Positions 17,311 through 30,147 of a stretch of DNA of 64,000 nt are shown one piece after another. The notes beneath the pieces are model-generated. The model searched no databases and had not been told where the DNA came from. It worked only from the letters and a program-made list of their open reading frames with translations. A program made the translations under genes and the position numbers. Source of the DNA: Aquila chrysaetos chrysaetos (lineage: Eukaryota > Chordata > Aves > Accipitriformes > Accipitridae); contig NW_024470385.1 in the NCBI RefSeq assembly GCF_900496995.4, forward strand, positions 1 to 64,000, written 5' to 3'. Position 1 is the first letter of the stretch. Each line of letters opens with the position of its first letter.

Positions 17311-18312
17311 ACATATCTATCTCCATATGTACCATGTGGATCCCTCCAGCACCTGGGCTCAGACACTCAGTCTGCCCAGTAGCTGCTCCTGGATCCCAGT
17401 CTCCCCAGTTGCTGGCATCTGGACATACAAGCCCCCAGGGCTGCGGCCCCACTCCAGTTGCTGGTACAGATCATCATGTACACGCACACACACACCCCCC
17501 TGGCCAGGACTCCCCTCGTCCCTCCGATAGCCAGCTCCTCCGGTGGTCTCGCCCTTAGAGAGCCCCTTGCTCCCAGGCCATTTCACCTATTCACCAGCTG
17601 GTCCATTTTGATCTTTGCTAACGATCACATGCTCACTCGCACTTGCTCCAGCCACTGCACCACAGACACAGGGGCCTCCAACCTGTGGTGTGGCTCCTCA
17701 CACACGTGCACAGAGAAGAGAGCCCTCACCCAGGACAGAGCTGGGGGGGGAATTGAAGAAGCAGATGGGACAGACTGTGGTGATCAGGGCAGGGCCTGGC
17801 CAGGCAAGCATACTGACCAGCAAACTGTTTACACGGGACCGGCTCTTTTCATCCCCTTACCCCTCTGTTTTCCCACAGTCGTTCCTTCCCAAATCACCTA
17901 GCTCCATCCCTTTGCCCACTCTTGGTTCCTCGCCTGGACGTCCTGTAATAAGCCTTGTGCAACCTCAAGCTGCTCTTCCCCTGCGTCCATAATGTGTCCC
18001 ACACCCCCAGGCAGCAACCCCCCCCCAGTCAGCAAAGTGCTCCAGGTTTGACTCGTCTTCACGGGTTTCACACCTGGACAAGGGCTCTCTGGGGACAGCC
18101 CAGGCAGCAGCCCCCAGAGGGGTCCCTTCCTCCAAGCCCCTGATTTGGTTTCCTGATCTGACACTGTGCCCCTGTGCTCCTTTAGGCTTGGGGAAAACGG
18201 GCCTTCGATGGGCTGAGGGCAGTAGCCAGGACAGGGCATTATTTGGGCTCTTCTGCCTGTCACTGTGTCTCTCTTCTCCTTCCTGGGTGTGCAGATGAGC
18301 TTCCATCACATA
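17311..18312. repeat. 1-kb duplicated segment, copy 1
   Basis: About 1,002 bp that recur at 39189-40191 in the same orientation with only about five differences visible. Homology extends left through a variable AT/CA microsatellite to about 17,229 (CACTAACAGGAATATAT). No coding potential is convincing: the ORFs in it are conserved merely because the DNA is. The nature of the unit is unknown. Confidence 0.9.
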
Positions 18313-21300
18313 GCCAAACAACTGTCACAGAAGCCACAAAGGAACTGAGGTACTTGGTTATTTAACAACCATCATTAACTCAAATTTTATTCACAGATAG
18401 TTTATACTTAATTTTTGTTATCCATCATTGTCCTCTATTTTTAATAGCTCTTTTCATTGTTTGACCATTGAAATGGCTATAACAACAATCATGGCATCTC
18501 ACACATTTTGTTTTGCCGGCTAAATGAACTGAGCTCATCTGTTGTCATATTTTCCATTTCCTTAGTAGAACTTCTCTGTACCTATCATAGCTTCAATTAA
18601 ACCTATTCCATCCCCCAAGCTATCATCACTCCACCCTACCTCTGCAGTTATCGCACCATTTCTTTCACTGCTTTTCAATGCATGCATTTTTTGCTGTTGT
18701 TACTTGAGGTTCTTTTCTGCTCCAGCTTCTGTCATTGCTCTCACCCAAGTCTCTTCTTAGCTAAAGCTCACAGCACTGCTCCATCTTTATCCTTCTTACA
18801 CAGACTGGACACATTTCATCGTCCTTGACATATTATCCGACCTTGCATTTCCTGGCTGAGTCATCAATTCCTATGTAATTGCTCCTTTTCCATATGTTTT
18901 TCTGGGGATCTCTTTGCAGAAACGATCTTCTTCCTTCATGTGATGCATCTCCATGGGTCTCTGGCCTCAATTCTCTTTTTGATTTTTCCATGATCTCTGT
19001 GTGATCTCATATGCAAACAGATTCAGTGGACTAAAGTAAATCAATGCTGATGACTCACAGATGAACCAAACTACTTCAGGTTTGCTGAAACCAAATTCTC
19101 AGGCCCTAACATTTCCTCTTTGCTACTGATTTGAGTGCCTTACATCTAAAACCAAACTTTCTATTTCCTCACTCCCAACTTCTCCAAATAAGTCCTTTCT
19201 TACTTGTGTTAGATATCTCTACCACTTCTCTGACCTCCAATGAGAGAGATGCCATAGTCTCCTCAGGTAATATATTTGCAGTGTTTCATTATTACAAAGC
19301 TTTTATCCAAACATCACTGTGACTTGCCCTGTTCACTGGGAAAAATGGGGTTTATTCTCCTCCTCTTTGCATCATCTCCTTATATGCTTGAAGACCAGAG
19401 GGGGCATATCCCCATCCTTCTACTAGACTTAGCTTCTATAGTACACCTGGAGACCTGGCACATCCTCCACCTATTGCCCTTTTCTCATTCGGTGTCATAC
19501 ATTCAGCTTCTAATTCTAATAAGCCTTAAAATATAATCTCTATGGACAGTCTTTGGGTTTGGGGTTTTGTTGCCCTTTTTTTTTTTTTTCCCTCATGCTG
19601 TGCTTTTACTCTCACTATCCACAAAACAAAAACACTAGCCCCCTGAAAGCAGTTGTATTTTTTTTATAACTCCTTGCATGTTATAAATTATATTCATCCC
19701 ATGTCTTAAGAATCTTGATAACAGTTGCAAATAATACTCTGAGCCTATTGCTTATCATCATGAATTATCTTGGGGGAGCTGGGTCAGATTACGGCCCTGT
19801 CTGCCCAGTATGGTTCTTCCGGCAGGAGTCGGGAGGAGATGCTGACAGCAGGAATGTAAGAACTGAGCACATACAGGTGATAACTCCACTGAAACCTCTC
19901 CAGATTAGGAACTTTTCTAGGACAAAGGTTTTATCAGCGTCTTTCAGTTTAACAGCCACTGATGGAGTCTCATTTCATGAAGTAATTCCAAAACCATTTG
20001 GAACTCATTCAAGTTTTTGGCCTCTACACCATCCTCTGCCTATGAACTCTAATTTTGCCCTGTATGAGAAAATGCTTTATTTCTTTGTTTTAAAATGCTG
20101 CCCAGATCATTTTATTCAATGTCTCCTACCTCTTTTGTTAAGGGAAATATGAATAAGCATTTCTGTTTGCTTTCTCAACACCATTCACAACCTTAAATGG
20201 TTCCATCACCTATCCCCATGTCTTTTAGAAGCCATTTCTTTCAGAAGCTAAGGAATCAGAATCTATTTAATCTCTCATTATTCAGAACCTCTGACTTGTA
20301 TTTCATAACCATTGTTTTTCCCTGACTTTTTCTAACCGTACTTTATCCTTTTCAAGACGGCAGCATCAGAAGGGCATGAATTCTCTAAAAATGGCTTCAC
20401 AGTGGACTTACACAATGCAAAACAGTGTTTTCTGCAATGTTAATCACTTGTATACTCCTGGCTTTCTGTAGTCTCTCGTTTTTTTGTTCCATGTTTGAAG
20501 TGTTCAGTGCCATTAAGTCCTGCTAGATGACTGTATAATATATATATTATAATATAAACACACTATTACTACTAATAATAATAAAGATTCAGAGACTCCA
20601 GCCATGCTTTCCCTGAGAAAACATTCTAAAAGTTAAATAATCTTCTAGCTTCAGCTTCCAGTCATTGGTTTTGCTGTTCGTCAGTCTGATAGATTAAAGA
20701 ATCCTCTCCACTAGGATACAGAGACAATGCACTTCTGCACTTCTAATCTGAAATCTCTTTAACTATGTAAGAGGATAGCGCTGCCTCTCTTAACAATTAT
20801 GTCACTCTAAGATGTTCTATAATTTTCACCACGATCCACATTCTCTTCTTGTTTCCCACAAATGTGCTGCAACCTGCAAATAAGACCTACACATTTCTAT
20901 TCCAGATGATCTGTATTTATTATTGTTTACGGCTCTGGTTATTGTGTTATCTATAATCTTCATCCACAATGACTAGAAACATCTGTTCAAATGAATGATA
21001 AAGACTCAGGAGATAAGAGATTGTTGTAGCATCTGATCAGAAACGTCTGACGAGGTATCAGAGTGTAATAGAGATTCAGTGCATATTTATTTTAGCTTAG
21101 TTTGTAGTTTTATTAAGTTTATTATTTAACTGGCATATTTCATTTATAAATTAGTATATAATGTTCTGAAATGGCAAGGATCTTCGCTGATTTTAGCCTG
21201 AGATCTCCAGCATGTATTCCTAGACTAAAATCCCTTCTGAAAAATGCAGGTTTTCCTTTAAACATCCATTTCGTAACAGATGAGCAGGCAAGGGCACAGA

Positions 21301-21934
21301 CTAAAAACGCAGCACCTTTGACGCAGAAGTGACTGTCAGTCCTTCTCCCTGTTCAGCCTCACGGGTTCCTGCTGCCTGCCCGTGCGCGCCTACGGGCGCC
21401 TATGCCAGCCTGTAAGTGCCTATGCCTGCCTGTGGCTGCGTGGGCACATCCAGGCGTGCCGGCGAGCACGCGTGCCCACGCACACCTCACGCATACCTGT
21501 GTGCGCAGGTGAGGGTGTGCGACGCGGCCCGGGCCGGAGGGAGGCGGGTCTGCCCGGGCCGCCGCCCCGCCGGAGGCAGCCCTCAGCAGGGACGGCCAGA
21601 GCCACCCGTCCGCCGGGACCGCTGCGCTGCTTCTGGGCACGGCTGCCAGGACCGCTGCTGCGCAGGTAAGCCCAGCGCCGGCCGCCACCTGCCCGTGCAG
21701 GGGTCCCCTTGCACCACAGGCCCAGCATGGCTGACCGCGGAGGCCCCTCACAGGCCCAGACTGGGTGCTTCGGTCGGCAGTTGGCCGAGCCCAGCGTGGC
21801 TACGGCTGGGACATCCCCTACAGCAGGGCCCTGCCCGGCCCAACGTGGCTGCCACAGGCACATCCCCTGGGGGCAGGGTCCCCATGGATGGGGAGAAGCT
21901 TCCTCCTGACCCTCCTCCCCATGTTTGTAGACGT
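18313..21934. other. Gene-free AT-rich DNA
   Basis: No gene found. It contains old CR1-like remnants (about 19,990-20,880), an AT microsatellite at about 20,530-20,582 and a GC-rich patch at about 21,360-21,700. Confidence 0.5.
19990..20880 (-). repeat. Ancient CR1/L3-like remnants
   Basis: Pieces resemble the minus strand of old amniote CR1 elements: CCATCCTCTGCC...TTTTGCCCTGTATGAG, then CTTTTCAAGACGGCAGCATC, then AGCTTCCAGTCATTGGTTTTG with GATTAAAGAATCC. They are highly diverged. Judged by eye; boundaries are approximate. Confidence 0.45.
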
Positions 21935-22035
21935 GGCGCTTAGGGACACGGTTCAGCAGTGGACTTGGTAGCGTTAGGTTAACGGGTGGACTTGAGGATC
22001 TTTTCCAACCTAAACGATTCTACGATTCTATTCTG
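21935..22035 (+). repeat. CR1 LINE 3' end
   Basis: Ends in GATCTTTTCCAACCTAAACG followed by ATTCTACG/ATTCT repeats, the 3' terminus of CR1 in the plus orientation. Strongly 5'-truncated. Confidence 0.8.
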
Positions 22036-25000
22036 GAGGAGGAATGGCACCGGTAGCGTTTCACCGATTTCATCCAGCCTGCCCATTTGCTGTGAAACCT
22101 GCCATGTTAAACCTGCCGTGTTAACCACATGGCCTTCTCCAGTGGGCACCCACCGTGGGCAGAGCAGAGAGGCTCTGCTGTTACCACAGCATTGCAGCAG
22201 AACAGACATGGCTTGCAGCGGGGGAGGTTGCCTAATTTAGAGACCTCAACTGCCACAGCCACCTTGGCATTTCCTCATATTCCAGGTGGGACATGCAGTT
22301 AAAATGTGCAGATTTTACTCTGTCCATCTTGTGGGCCAGAGGACAAGTGCAGCAGGCTGCTGTGTGCTGTATTCCCTTATTTTGATTATCCAGTCACAGG
22401 GCTCATGAGTGAGGTGGTATTGCTTTCTAAAGCTTTTGAAAAAATAGTACAGGAAATATGAACCTATGAGAATGTTACAGTGAGTCTGAAATTTAGAGAC
22501 TCAGAGGTCACATCCAGGATACAAGGAGTTTGGGTTGTAGCATGTCATCTAAACACACAGAACTGTGTTTGTAAGCAGCGGGCATACATTAGTATTCTAG
22601 GGATTTTATTCTTGATTAACAAGAATTGTTATTAACACGTCATTAACACATAAATGGTGTTTTCTGCCGCTTGTGTCCAGTAAAATTTGTTTATTCTTTT
22701 ATAAAACCTCTCAAGAGAGCTTCCAGACTTGAAAAATCCTAAGCTACACCTTAGGAAAATTGAAAGCCATTGAAAAAAGGCAAGGAGAAGCTGAGCGGGG
22801 ATATGATTTTTGTCTAGAAATATGTAAAAGGTGTAAATAATGAGGCAGGAGAAAAGTTATGGAAGGAAAGGAAAATGCTGGCACAAGAACAATGGTATGA
22901 AATGGCCAGGCACCACACGTTTTGGATGGAAATTACTGGAAGGTTTCTCATCACTAGAGCACTGAGGTTTAGGAGCAGTCTGTCAATAGAAGACAGAAAG
23001 ACAATAGAAGACGACGACGACAACAATATTTCCTGTGGGACAGGAAGCCCTAACTACTTTAAAAGTAAGTCTTGACCAGTTAACAAGGAAACTGCATGAC
23101 ACACTAACTGTGATATTATGGAAAGTTTCATTGACCAATCCTGTATTCCTAATACAGCATGACATTAATGTCTTACACATCCTATCATGAGACTGCTTCT
23201 AGCATAACCTGAAATCATATCACTTGAGATAAATTGCAACTGGCCATCAGCATTATGTGCAACCATCAAAAAAGTGTCAAGTGCTTTGAAGGTAGGAAGG
23301 AGGAAGAGTAGGGAGACGCAGCCCCCGGCTACATTATTCTGCCCAGGAGCTGACAGAAGCCCCTTTGTTTTTCTGTTGTTTCTTGCACCAATTTTTATTT
23401 GTTAGAGGAAAGTGGTTTGAAGAGGGAGAGATTGGAGCAGGGGACTGGCTGCTCTCCACAGCATTGTCCCCTGCCAAACTGCGGATTTCCTTTGTAAATC
23501 TGGTCGTGAGTTTTGCTGTGAAGCAACTTTAACTTCTACTAGCTCTTCTGTGTTACAGTGCAACTTGTGGGGGAGCTGCACAGGAAGGGAGGCTGTAGCA
23601 TCTGAGGAATCCATCTGCACCACAGGCTGGTGTGTTCTTCTCCTGAGGATGCAGGCCTTGGGATCTGTGAGGATGTCTTCCTGCTCTCCTGTACCAGCTA
23701 CTGCCTCCCCACAGGGCAGATTTGAGAGGAGCAGCTGTTCCAAACCTCCTTCCCAAAACCCTCACCACAGCAGTTCTGTCTGATTCAGCCTCTTGCTGTC
23801 CACAGTCCAGCAGAATTTGGTGTTGATGGAGAAAGAGAACACTGGCTTCTTTGGTCTGATGTTTGTGATTTCAGCATTGCTTTTGGTCGTTCAGGTGCAA
23901 GCCCTATTCAGTCACGGTTGGGAAGATCCTGTGCAGAACCAAAGCAGAACCCAGACCACGGTGTTAGATTTCTGGGTCTAACCCTGAGAAAGGAATGACC
24001 TCAGCTGGCCAAGTGGAAGTAGAGAAAGGAAAGCGGCATCTTAAACCCTACCCTCTTTGGCATGTAAATGCTCAGGTCTGGGTTACGGTGAGGCAGCTGC
24101 TTCCACTGAGGATGCACATAGCAGAGTTCTCTCCTGGTGCCATCAACTAAGTTGCTGTATTCAAAAAAACAGAAGAGATCACTCCTCTGCTGAAGCTGAC
24201 GTGGTTATTGCCACTAATTGTTTCGTACGCTGGATTAATGGCTAGAAAAGACATTCAGAATGTGTGAGGTGTGGCTTCAATGCTGTTCTTAGGGTGAAGA
24301 GTTCACATAAGATATCCTACCTCTCAGAAAAGTGCCCTGACCATCAGGTTAAAGCATATTTCAAGGTGTGATGGAAGGGAGATAACAGTCCCCTCTTGCT
24401 TCATCCTGTTTCATTGCATTGAAAAGGATTCAAGATGCCCTGTGTCAGGGAGTAGGAGAAAGAAAATAAAAGTGAACCTGTCTGTCTGTAAGGCATTACT
24501 ATGGAGGACAATTCTAATCTGCTCTGATATGTGCATGTATCTCACGATTTCATGCGCGCTTACTAAAGCACCCTCAGTGATGATTGCCTGTCTACAGTTA
24601 TGTGTCGAGGCTTATGAATTATGCAGGTTTTTATCTGTTTAATGTGTGTGTTGACTTCATATCATTCTAGTTTCTTAATCAAGATGCCAGGCAGGATAGA
24701 GTATATGCCCTATGAGGCTTCATTAATCATACATATAATCTCATCAAAAAGATATTACAATACCTAAAAGTTTTAATTCTGAGAGTTCCAGCACATCACT
24801 CAAACAGAAGTCCCGCATGATAACACAGCTTTCCTCAGAGCATTCTTGATGGGTTTTATGAGTTGGCTGGTTGTTCTATAGGGGCACTTGGGCATATGCA
24901 TTATGCATCAGGTTGTCCTTGTTTTGCTTTATCTGTCAACACACTGGTTGATAAGCATTCACAATAATTTGCTGCATCATTTTTAGTGATTCAGAATTAG

Positions 25001-28000
25001 AAAATGCCTTTTTCTAAACTCCTATGATGTTATAATTCTTCTTTCAAGAAAAAAAAACCTATAAAGGTTATAATGAGTGATTTTAACACTATGATAAAGT
25101 GACTATTCTTATTAAGATTTGGTGATTTTATGTCAATAAAAGCACAAGCCTAAAGCCACTTATTTATTATTGTTTATAGCACTCGTGTATAGAAAAACAT
25201 GAAATATCTTCTGTTATATAGGATCTTGAATAATTTTGTTTTCAGTAGCTTGATTTTATGCTAACTTTTTTTGTTTGCTTGCTTTTATTCTTCTGTTCAT
25301 CCTGACCTTTTTAAATAAATGCCTTCCTTTCTAGGCTAGGTAGACAAACAGATATACACCAGAGGCCATCCACACTGCATAGCCACTTCACGGCTCAGGC
25401 TTCTCCATGGCTTGCTGTGTTTTGCTCTAGTAAACCCACTTATTTATGCAGCTTGATCTGCTTTCCACATGCAAATATTCATGTTTCCCAGGGTCTTGAA
25501 GCTTAATCAGAAAATGGCATGGTTTTAAACCAGCTAGTTTGAAACTCCTAATGTTAAATGTATGAAAATAGTGCCATAGGGTAAGACCCAAGATCCGTCT
25601 CGTCCATGAACTTCTGGCCCACAGCAAATGCTCTGGGAAGAGCGTAGGAAGAGGGTGAGTCTGCACTGATGCCACTGCAGACCACTCTCCCTGCCTCCAA
25701 CTATTTGCAGCTCGGGGACTTCCTGACTTGAGGGTGACATAAGCTCTTATCTTCCACTACGTCTGCTGCTCTTTTGGTTAATTGCATTTGGCTATATTAA
25801 AATGTATAGTATGCAAATAAACCCAGTTTGATAAGCAACTGTGTTTAGCCCTTATAAATGATTCTTCTTTGCAGTGTCAGTGTTTGTGTCTTCTGTAAAT
25901 TTTATGAGGTAAATTTTTGTGTATCATCTGGTTCTACCTAATTAAGTAAAAAATAGATTGCTGTATAACTGCAGTGGAGACATTTTACTGAATAATCCTC
26001 ACTTATAGATATCTGCAATTTCTCCGTTAACGAGCTCTTAATCTATTAATTGAGGGGATTCATTGCTTTTTATAGTAATATGGTGACTAAAAGCAAGTGT
26101 GTTTAAATTGAATGCTTCATAGAGGCAAATTATACTCTGCTGACACTCCTGTCTCGACCACTTAGGCCTATATGTAATCCTACTAAAATGTATTGATTAA
26201 TGAGATTTATTTGCATAATCATGCAACTATTTTTTAATTTGTTATTGACTGCATTATATCACTGCTCCTATGAATTTGCCTGGTACGTACATTATGACAT
26301 ATAGGCTATTGCTATCTGAGTCATTTTGCGTGCTTGTTGAGAAGAACATTATAGTTACTCTGGAACTTGCACAGCTCTGGGATGAGTTAAATGTTAACAG
26401 GAATGGTTCAAAGAGCTCCTGGGCACAAAGATCCCCTTTCTGAAATGTAAAACTCACAGTCCTAGCACCTGCAGGTTAATATCCTCTCTAACCACTAATG
26501 GAAAAGAGAATAATTAGTTATCAGTGCTTTTTTCTAAATTCAGATCAAAATAGTTATTGAACACTTTTTCTGCATCATTAAAGAAAATCGTATCCTTATA
26601 AGCTAATAGCAGATTTATGCTATTTTGAGATTGTCTTTTGTTCTTGATGTATTTAAGGAGTAGCTTTTATTCTTTAATAATTTACAGAATAAGTTTTTAT
26701 TGTCCTTAAACTTGTTGACTGTTACTGTTTGTTGGTGCCTTTTGTTCACCATTTTGTATGCATTTTCTTGCCAATAGCTTGTGTTATTATCGCATCTCAA
26801 GGTTTTCTTGGTTTTACTCCCTACTTCTCTGTAAACAGACCACTGTCAAAGTAGTTGTCTTCATAGCTGTAGGCCTGTAGGGTTTAGCTACCCAGTAAGG
26901 CATTCTTAACTTAAACTCGTTATTCACATTTTTGTGGGTTTTTTCTTCCCACTTAGAGTAAGGATGGATCCAAGTTTTGCTGGTTCTTATATTAGAAAGA
27001 AGATGGAGACTATCCCTAGTATTCTTTAACCAGTGGCTTTGGTGTTGCCTCTCATTTACACTTTTTTAGACTTTGATATTATTTGATGGTTTTGTATAAC
27101 TGGAACAAATTAAGCACATAGGGATAATATGCAACTGCAGAATGTCATCAGCACTAGCAAGTCATTAAAAATGGCAAAGTTTTCTTTCTGTCCCTGTTTT
27201 TCTCGTTCTGAAAAATGTATGTCTTCTTGCATTGAGCAAAATGTACATCACCGTTAGCAACTAGTTCTGACAGTTGATAAGTTCTGTTTTATTGAGCAAT
27301 AAGTTAATGTCATATCAGCTGCTAGAACTAAAGGTTTTCACTCATGCACACTGAATTATGGTGTAGTCCCTTAAGGCTAGGATCTCCATCAGTTCACTTG
27401 CTGCTTAAATGAAGATGTGATTTTACCATAGCAACCAGTTAGACTACTATACAGAATTCTTCAGTTATCCAGCCTCATCACAGCTAAGTGTAACTGGCGT
27501 AGTCTGTAAGAGAGGTGGGCAGTTTACACAGTATGTCAAATACTATACAGAGAACTGCGTATAAATCATGCGAAAATTGCTAAGCAGAGGTCATGACACC
27601 ACAATTATGAAGAAATTAAATTCATTCAGTTGATAAAGAGCATAGCTAATGCAGGATCCATTCTACTAAAGCAGTTTAAAATAAGCATAGTCCTGTACAG
27701 TATCAAGAATGAGAGAATTCACTCAAATTTAGGAAAAATGTGTCTTTTTCAGAATCAAGGCTCATTTTTCTCTCTGAAACCAATGCAAATCAAAGACCCA
27801 ACTCTTCTAGATTTCTGACTGCTGGATGGGTTTTCTTTCCTTCTTTGGGAAAGCACTGGGGGCTTGCAGAGTTCAGTAGTATGAAGCCTTATCACAAAAA
27901 ATACAGACAGACAAATATTTTCCTAGATTCAGTGAAGTAATTTAGTAAACTCTCCTGTAAATTGTAAAGCTCCAGAAGAGATACTGATTAAAGTGGTACC

Positions 28001-30147
28001 TGGCAGTTTTCCATTTTCCAATGAAATTATATCAGGTTACTAGTCAAAGCAAGATACCTACACATATATACATGATCTATCTATCTATCTATCTATATAT
28101 AACATTTTTACCAGTTCTGAAATGTTAACCTCAGTTTTGAAATTCAGTCTGTGATCACTCTGTTTTGCCTTCACTGACAAACATCCTAGAAATACAGAGG
28201 TTTTTCTCTGATGATACTTAAATCAATAGAAATACATTTCTTGCTCTTTTCAAGACTTACAGAAATTCTTACTCCAAAGTGCTGGAGGCTGTAGGAAACA
28301 CAGTAGCTTGTCTCCTCAGTGAACATAAAAGAGTTATTTGTCTCAGCTGAACATACCACACACATAGGAATGCATACTGGCCTGGGTTCTGACCAGAGCC
28401 CAACTATTTAAATCCAGAGTCACTTCAAACTTTTACAAAGCCTGCCAGGGATTTACACAGCTGTAGGAAGAAAGAATTTTTTCTAGTTCATATTGAGAAC
28501 GTATGTGCAATTATACAAACACTTTTCTGGGCATAAGTAGACTTGTATGGTTACATACTACAGTTATTACCAAGACCAAGACACATTTTTAAAGCATTTT
28601 CTATATCCTTAGAAACAGCACTGAGTGCTTTGTGCAGATATGTTTAGATTTCATGAAGAGAAGATTTCAGGCAGGATCTTTGTTCACGATGAAGGAAGAA
28701 AAAGAATTTTTTAACAGGAAAATGCTGGCTGTTGTGCTTAAGATGTATGCATTGAAGAGAAATGGCGGAGTGGGAACAAATGTCATATTTAAGGTCTGAG
28801 GATGAGTGCATGTGAATACTTTGCCTCTAAACCTCTGACCCAAACTACAAGGTGTTCGCTCAGGGCTCAGCTGTTTCCTCTGTTTTGTACGTGTGAGGCA
28901 CAGCAAAGACACAAGACCTGACAGCACACTCCTGTTTGCGTCTCACTTCTTCTCTGCTTACTATTTCACAGAAACGGTCAAATCTTCTTAAAGATTGTGG
29001 GGAAGTCTCTCAAAGCAGCACCAGTTGAGCCTTATGCATGCAGAGGTACGTGGTGGTGCTGCTGGATGAAAGGGTGGACATTTGAAAGGAAACACACAAA
29101 AAGAGGTGGGGGAGAAATGTGTCCTGACCACACACTCTGTTCGTGTGCGTAAAGGATCTGCGGTCTCCCAGGGTACTGCAACAAGAACCACTTCTCTTCC
29201 CACACACACAGGACCCAGGAGCTGAGAAGCCCTATTCTTTCCTTTCCTTCCTCGTGCAAGCTGTCGCCTGCATCACTGACAGCACCACTGAACTGTTGGC
29301 ATGGCTCTGTGACACATGAAGCACAGCCACCTCCGTGCATAGCATTCCTAGCATCTCCAGCCAGCTCTGGGAATCAAAGCTGGTGTTTGGCTGAAAATAC
29401 TTTCTGTTGGAGTTTCAGACATTACAGATTTTTTTAAGGCTTGCAGCACTCCCATGTTCTTGAACAGTATGAGATACTGCTGGGCAACCTTAGTGCTGCA
29501 TTCATTGAGGCTTTTGTCAGAGCAGAGAGCTAACCCCAGGTGCTAGATACTCTGAGGGACAAAGGTCGTTGGTTCTCCACCACCCACGAAGTAAAATTTA
29601 TGTATATGCAATATTTTCTTGCTGCATCATGCTTGCCTTTTTTGGATATGACAGCTACTTGTCTCACACTGGGTATCAAGGAGGGGGGACTGTGTCCTCC
29701 TCAGGGTGTTTGGGTATAATCACTTGGCCATTGCAGAAGTAGGAGCAGGAGTTCAAAGTCTTGCTATCCACCAGCTGCTGGAGATCACTTCTCTGCTGGA
29801 GATTGATGCTACGCACCTGAACCTTACTGAAGGGTCATGCGACATATCACACAGCTCATCCATGGGCTATGCACGGCTATGCTATTAACATTTTTGACTG
29901 CTCTAGTTGCATCTGTAAGAGTGTATCTGCCATGCATTTTCTTTAGTTGAACCATTTTGTTTTCTGACTGTATGCATTTTCCCTTGTCTTTGTGTGGGTT
30001 TATCTTAGAGTATGGACAATGATTGCTTTGGAAAAAAGCTGGAGAGGTCTAATTCATTATTGTCTGCTATGTCTCAGGTTGCTTTCAAGTGAATGGGAAA
30101 GGGAGAGTCTCACTCATTGCTATTATTTCTTAATTTTTCCTGTGCAG
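22036..30147. other. AT-rich DNA upstream of M1AP
   Basis: No coding exon recognised. It probably holds intergenic DNA and perhaps non-coding 5' exons of M1AP, since the first coding exon is preceded by a splice acceptor. A CTAT microsatellite lies at about 28,075-28,096. Part of 25,560-25,740 resembles an old CR1-related repeat. Confidence 0.45.

Noticed and set aside
17458-17901. 147-codon ORF shared by both 1-kb copies
   Set aside because: Preservation reflects near-identity of the duplicated DNA; start context is poor, and no domain is seen.
17311-18312. Calling the 1-kb repeat a solo LTR
   Set aside because: TG...CA-like ends are present, but no target-site duplication, no clear TATA plus poly(A) arrangement, and the homology extends beyond the left end.
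28071-28100. CRISPR-like or regulatory array
   Set aside because: It is a simple CTAT microsatellite.
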